Of a stretch of 64,000 bases of DNA, positions 61,566 through 64,000 are shown piece by piece. The notes beneath the pieces were generated by a model. That model searched no databases and had not been told where the DNA came from. It was given only the letters and a program-made list of their open reading frames with translations. Source of the stretch: an uncultured Acidobacteriia bacterium (lineage in GTDB: Bacteria; Acidobacteriota; Terriglobia; Bryobacterales; Bryobacteraceae); the NCBI GenBank assembly GCA_903907865.1, contig CAIVPR010000074.1:1-64000 (forward strand), read 5' to 3'. The translations under genes were made by a program, and so were the position numbers. How positions within the stretch are numbered: position 1 is the first letter of the stretch; the number at the start of each line of letters is the position of its first letter.

Positions 61566-61919
61566 TCATGAAAGCGGAAGGTATAGCACCCCGGCAGCCC
61601 AGTCCGCCTCATTGGAGCATTCGTCCAAGAGAAGAATGTCCTCAATGGCGATGACTGCAGCCAGCCGGTCGGGTACCAGCAAGAGTTTGGCGCAAGCTCC
61701 TGCGCGCCGCAGTTGGATGCGCATCGCAGGAATGATCGTCGACAGATCGTGGGTCAGGACAGTCCGGGCATGGATTGTGGCCCAAGCGAGCATTTCAGGA
61801 TCTTCGGCACCGGAGATCTCGGGGATATCCTGAACCCGCACAACATCGAAGGTTTTCTGCCGCCTCCGGATGCCGCGCAGGATTCCATTGTCGAAATTTT
61901 CGTCGGCGAGCCACTTCAC
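61566..61919 (-). CDS. DUF5615 PIN-like protein (probable toxin)
   Basis: The 117-residue protein opens VKWLADENFDNGILRGIRRR, the DUF5615 signature with the acidic D-E-N-F motif, then FDVVRVQDIPEISGAEDPEML and VLTHDLSTIIPAM. These are small PIN-like nucleases, usually paired with a DUF433 antitoxin, as here. GTG start overlaps the DUF433 stop (GTGA). All expected acidic residues of the pocket (D and E in ADEN, D in EDPE, D in THDLST) are present, so the toxin looks intact. Confidence 0.85.
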   Translation of the reverse strand: MKWLADENFDNGILRGIRRRQKTFDVVRVQDIPEISGAEDPEMLAWATIHARTVLTHDLSTIIPAMRIQLRRAGACAKLLLVPDRLAAVIAIEDILLLDECSNEADWAAGVLYLPLS

Positions 61920-62236
61920 AGGCGGGCGCGGCGCTCCAATAGTCGATTCTTGAGCCCAACCGGCGACCACTCCGGGTGCTCGGCGAGAAGACGGGCCTCG
62001 CGGGCAGAACAGTCGTCGAGATACGCATCGAGTTCCGCACGATTCCTTAGGTAGTATGCGATGACTTGGTAGGCATCGGCCATCTCCAAGCTGGGAAACC
62101 TGCTGACTATGTCCTCTACCGTATCCCCTTGATGGAACGCCCTCAGGACGGAGTCCAGCGTCACCCGGGTCTGCCCGACGCGGTAGACACCTTGGGTGTC
62201 CAACTGAAGGGGGACGGCTTCCATCACGGTCGGCAT
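61916..62236 (-). CDS. DUF433 antitoxin-like protein
   Basis: The 106-residue protein has the DUF433 helix-turn-helix core: VYRVGQTRVTLDSVLRAFHQ, then TVEDIVSRFPSLEMADAYQV and IAYYLRNRAELDAYLDD. DUF433 proteins bind DNA and pair with DUF5615 PIN-like proteins, forming a VapBC45-type toxin-antitoxin system. Stop and start of the partner overlap, so the antitoxin is made first, as usual. The ATG is at the beginning of MPTVMEAVPLQ; the longer frame is not needed. Confidence 0.85.
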   Translation of the reverse strand: MPTVMEAVPLQLDTQGVYRVGQTRVTLDSVLRAFHQGDTVEDIVSRFPSLEMADAYQVIAYYLRNRAELDAYLDDCSAREARLLAEHPEWSPVGLKNRLLERRARL

Positions 62237-62340
62237 GTCTTGATTGTGTCACCGGAAGTGCGGGAGCGCAAGTCGGCGAACAGCCTCCTTGAGCGGCCCA
62301 TCCGTCCAGTTGTGGACGAATGGGGGAGCATTCGACCCGC

Positions 62341-62346
62341 TATAAT
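62341..62346 (+). promoter_or_regulatory. Candidate -10 box for the sigma-factor gene
   Basis: A perfect TATAAT ends 6 nt before a GTG that begins the recognisable sigma-factor sequence. This predicts a leaderless mRNA; a longer frame from an ATG at 62320 would put the box inside the coding region. Confidence 0.4.
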
Positions 62347-62352
62347 CGTCCG

Positions 62353-63339
62353 GTGGCCGCCACCCCCGACATCGCCAGTCTCGAAGTCCACCGCCCCGCC
62401 CTGACCGGCCATTGCTACCGGATGCTCGGGTCCGTGGTCGACGCCGACGACGCCGTGCAGGAAACCATGATCCGCGCATGGAGGAATCTCGACCAGTTCG
62501 ACGGTCGGTCCACCCTGCGCACCTGGCTCTACCGCATCGCGACCAACGTCTGCCTCGATGAACTGGCCCATCGGAAACGGCGCGAACGGCCCATCGGGCA
62601 AGGCTCGCCATCTTCCGGTGCACCGCCTCTCGACGCCCTGATCCAACGGCCACGCGAATACTGGATCGAGCCCATCCCCGACGCGCGAGCCATCCCGCCC
62701 GACGCCAGCCCCGCCGAGCAGGCCATCCTCCGCGAAAGCATCCGGCTCGCCTTCGTCGCCGCTCTCCAGAATCTGGCCCCGAAGCAGAGGGCCGCGCTGC
62801 TGCTGATGGAGGTGCTCGGCTGGTCCGCCGCCGAGGTCGCGGGAACGCTGGAAACCTCCGTCGCCAGTGTGAACAGCGCCCTGCAGCGGGCACGCTCGAT
62901 CCTCGCCTGTCGCCATGACGCCACACCGGTATCGCTGTCGCAATCGCAACAAGAAATGCTGAAGCAATACGTCGACGCCTTCGAGCGCTACGACGTGGAC
63001 CTCTTCGCAACCCTCCTCCGGGATGACGCAACCCTGTCCATGCCGCCTTATTCCCTCTGGATCCAAGGTCCCGACGAGATTCGGACTTGGATGCTGGGCG
63101 TCGGATGCGGATGCCGCGGTTCCCGGTTGGTGCCCACCGCGGCGTGCGGTTCCCCAGCCTTCGGCCACTACCGGCCCGTCGAAACCGGCGGCTACAAGCC
63201 TTGGGCGATCATCGTGCTGGAAATCGACGGCGACCGGATCGGGGCGATAAATTCGTTCCTCGATACGGAAACGCTTTTCCCGATCTTCGGCCTTCCCCTC
63301 GAACCAACTGCCGAAACTTTTTCCCGCGTCCAGCGATGA
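62353..63339 (+). CDS. ECF sigma-70 factor with C-terminal SnoaL-like domain (TIGR02960-type)
   Basis: The protein of 328 residues has sigma region 2 ([52 protein letters not shown]) and region 4 ([37 protein letters not shown]). A C-terminal SnoaL-like domain ([33 protein letters not shown]) follows. ECF factors of this kind have no anti-sigma gene and may sense a ligand through the SnoaL domain. The PhnB/AHSA1 gene 44 nt downstream is a common neighbour. An ATG 11 codons upstream is an alternative start. Confidence 0.9.
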   Translation: MAATPDIASLEVHRPALTGHCYRMLGSVVDADDAVQETMIRAWRNLDQFDGRSTLRTWLYRIATNVCLDELAHRKRRERPIGQGSPSSGAPPLDALIQRPREYWIEPIPDARAIPPDASPAEQAILRESIRLAFVAALQNLAPKQRAALLLMEVLGWSAAEVAGTLETSVASVNSALQRARSILACRHDATPVSLSQSQQEMLKQYVDAFERYDVDLFATLLRDDATLSMPPYSLWIQGPDEIRTWMLGVGCGCRGSRLVPTAACGSPAFGHYRPVETGGYKPWAIIVLEIDGDRIGAINSFLDTETLFPIFGLPLEPTAETFSRVQR

Positions 63340-63366
63340 GTTTGGCTGGTGCCGCCAGTCTGAATC

Positions 63367-63381
63367 CTTGAAAGCTTCAAG
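63367..63381. repeat. Inverted repeat over the ribosome-binding region
   Basis: CTTGAA and TTCAAG (3-nt spacer) form a short dyad ending 2 nt before the ATG of the PhnB/AHSA1 gene. It could be an operator or a small hairpin that masks the start; chance is also possible at this size. Confidence 0.25.
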
Positions 63382-63383
63382 CC

Positions 63384-64000
63384 ATGAAAAGCGTTACCCC
63401 CTACCTCCATTTCGACGGCAACTGCCGCCAGGCCATGTCCTTCTACCAAAAGTGCCTCGCAACCGAGCTCCAAATCATGCCGATGCCCGACGAGACCGGG
63501 CAGCCATCCTCGGCCCCCGACGCCAGAGTCATGCACAGCCAGTTGCAATACGGTGCCACGCCGATCCTGATGGCGACGGACGGCCGCCCCGGCAGCGCCC
63601 CGAAAGCGGGCAACTTCATGGTGTGCATCGACTGCGACTCCACGGGTGAAATCGAGCGGCTCTTCGCGGCACTCAGCGAGGGCGGACAGATCGGGTTGCC
63701 CCTCTGTGACCAGCCGTGGGGTGGAAGGTTCGGCATGCTCACCGACCAGTTCGGCATCGAGTGGATGCTCAACTGTCAACTGTCGCCCTCCACCAAGATC
63801 ACCGTGGAAACCAATATTGCCGCACCGATCGCGGAAGTCTGGCGAGCATGGACCACGCCGGAAGACATCGTACAGTGGAACGCCGCGTCCGACGATTGGC
63901 ACACCACCAAGGCGGACGTGGACCTGCGTGTCGGCGGCACCTTTTCGTCGCGCATGGAGGCCAAGGACGGCAGCATGGGTTTCGACTTCGCTGGAACCTA
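63384..64000 (+). CDS. PhnB-type VOC protein fused to SRPBCC (AHSA1) domain, cut by window end
   Basis: From ATG the frame stays open to the last base (about 205 residues seen). The first 130 residues are a PhnB/YdhR-like VOC domain (SVTPYLHFDGNCRQAMSFY, YGATPILMATDGRPG, WGGRFGMLTDQFGIEWML). The rest begins an AHSA1-type START/SRPBCC domain (ITVETNIAAPIAEVWRAWTT, PEDIVQWNAASDDWHT). Fusions of this kind are frequent next to SnoaL-type ECF sigma factors. It may bind a small hydrophobic ligand; no enzyme activity can be assigned. The C-terminus is outside the window. Confidence 0.87.
   Translation, partial: MKSVTPYLHFDGNCRQAMSFYQKCLATELQIMPMPDETGQPSSAPDARVMHSQLQYGATPILMATDGRPGSAPKAGNFMVCIDCDSTGEIERLFAALSEGGQIGLPLCDQPWGGRFGMLTDQFGIEWMLNCQLSPSTKITVETNIAAPIAEVWRAWTTPEDIVQWNAASDDWHTTKADVDLRVGGTFSSRMEAKDGSMGFDFAGT

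Overview
The window is high-GC DNA that most resembles an acidobacterium of the Bryobacterales (Candidatus Solibacter-like) group. Evidence for this: a secreted propeller protein ending in a TIGR03437-type domain (a family named from Solibacter); secreted DUF1501/DUF1549/DUF1553, DUF1552/DUF1592 and DUF1080 proteins; a two-component-regulator propeller fused to GGDEF-EAL; a carboxypeptidase-regulatory-domain outer-membrane receptor; Ser/Thr kinases with TPR tails; and frequent GTG/TTG starts. This is inference from gene content, since no rRNA or tRNA gene is visible.

Layout. 1-650: the 3' end of a group II intron (reverse transcriptase C-terminus plus domains V-VI), then a hicB antitoxin with an internally deleted hicA. 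0.8-5.8 kb (minus): an unknown 209-aa protein, a propeller-phosphoesterase and nadE. 6-12.5 kb (plus): sppA, a MgtE-type cytosolic gate encoded separately from a membrane channel, an Nramp-related transporter whose metal site looks Mg-type, a frataxin-like protein, an exported RraA-like protein and a glycosyltransferase. 12.5-25.2 kb: secreted enzymes, a methyltransferase with Ig-like tails, a c-di-GMP signalling protein, a TPR protein, a zinc metalloprotease and a thioesterase, interrupted by two decayed toxin-antitoxin loci. 25.4-28 kb (minus): a KimA-like K+ permease with a sigma-70 promoter and a ydaO-type c-di-AMP riboswitch. 28.3-30.3 kb: a DUF5131-TcmP pair. 30.4-37 kb: an M1 peptidase, a DUF1592 cytochrome-type protein and DUF1552. 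37-39.3 kb (minus): FecR protein, exported coil protein, Cys-rich mini-protein and intact hicBA. 39.4-45.5 kb (plus): propeller, thiL, DUF4380, lipA, lnt. 45.5-46.9 kb (minus): thioredoxin-like protein and aquaglyceroporin. 46.9-52.3 kb: Ser/Thr kinase, LytS-type histidine kinase and LytTR regulator, the first two separated by a 14-bp tandem duplication. 52.4-55 kb: TonB-receptor-like protein. 55.2-57.8 kb: ATPase plus TOPRIM-like pair, a possible defence module. 57.8-61.2 kb (minus): DUF1549/1553-DUF1501. 61.3-62.2 kb: truncated CopG-type antitoxin and an intact DUF433-DUF5615 pair. 62.3-64 kb: ECF sigma factor and a PhnB/AHSA1 fusion that runs off the window.

Main points. (1) Seven toxin-antitoxin-type loci lie in 64 kb; in three the toxin is visibly broken while antitoxin sequence remains, one antitoxin is an orphan, one antitoxin is truncated, and two pairs are intact. 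(2) A perfect 14-bp tandem duplication frameshifts what would otherwise be a single Ser/Thr kinase-TPR-LytS histidine kinase protein. (3) Two ion systems have clear logic: a riboswitch-controlled KimA-like permease, and an Nramp-related transporter paired with a stand-alone MgtE gate. (4) Several genes have an ATAAT-type -10 box 6-7 nt before the start codon, suggesting leaderless mRNAs.
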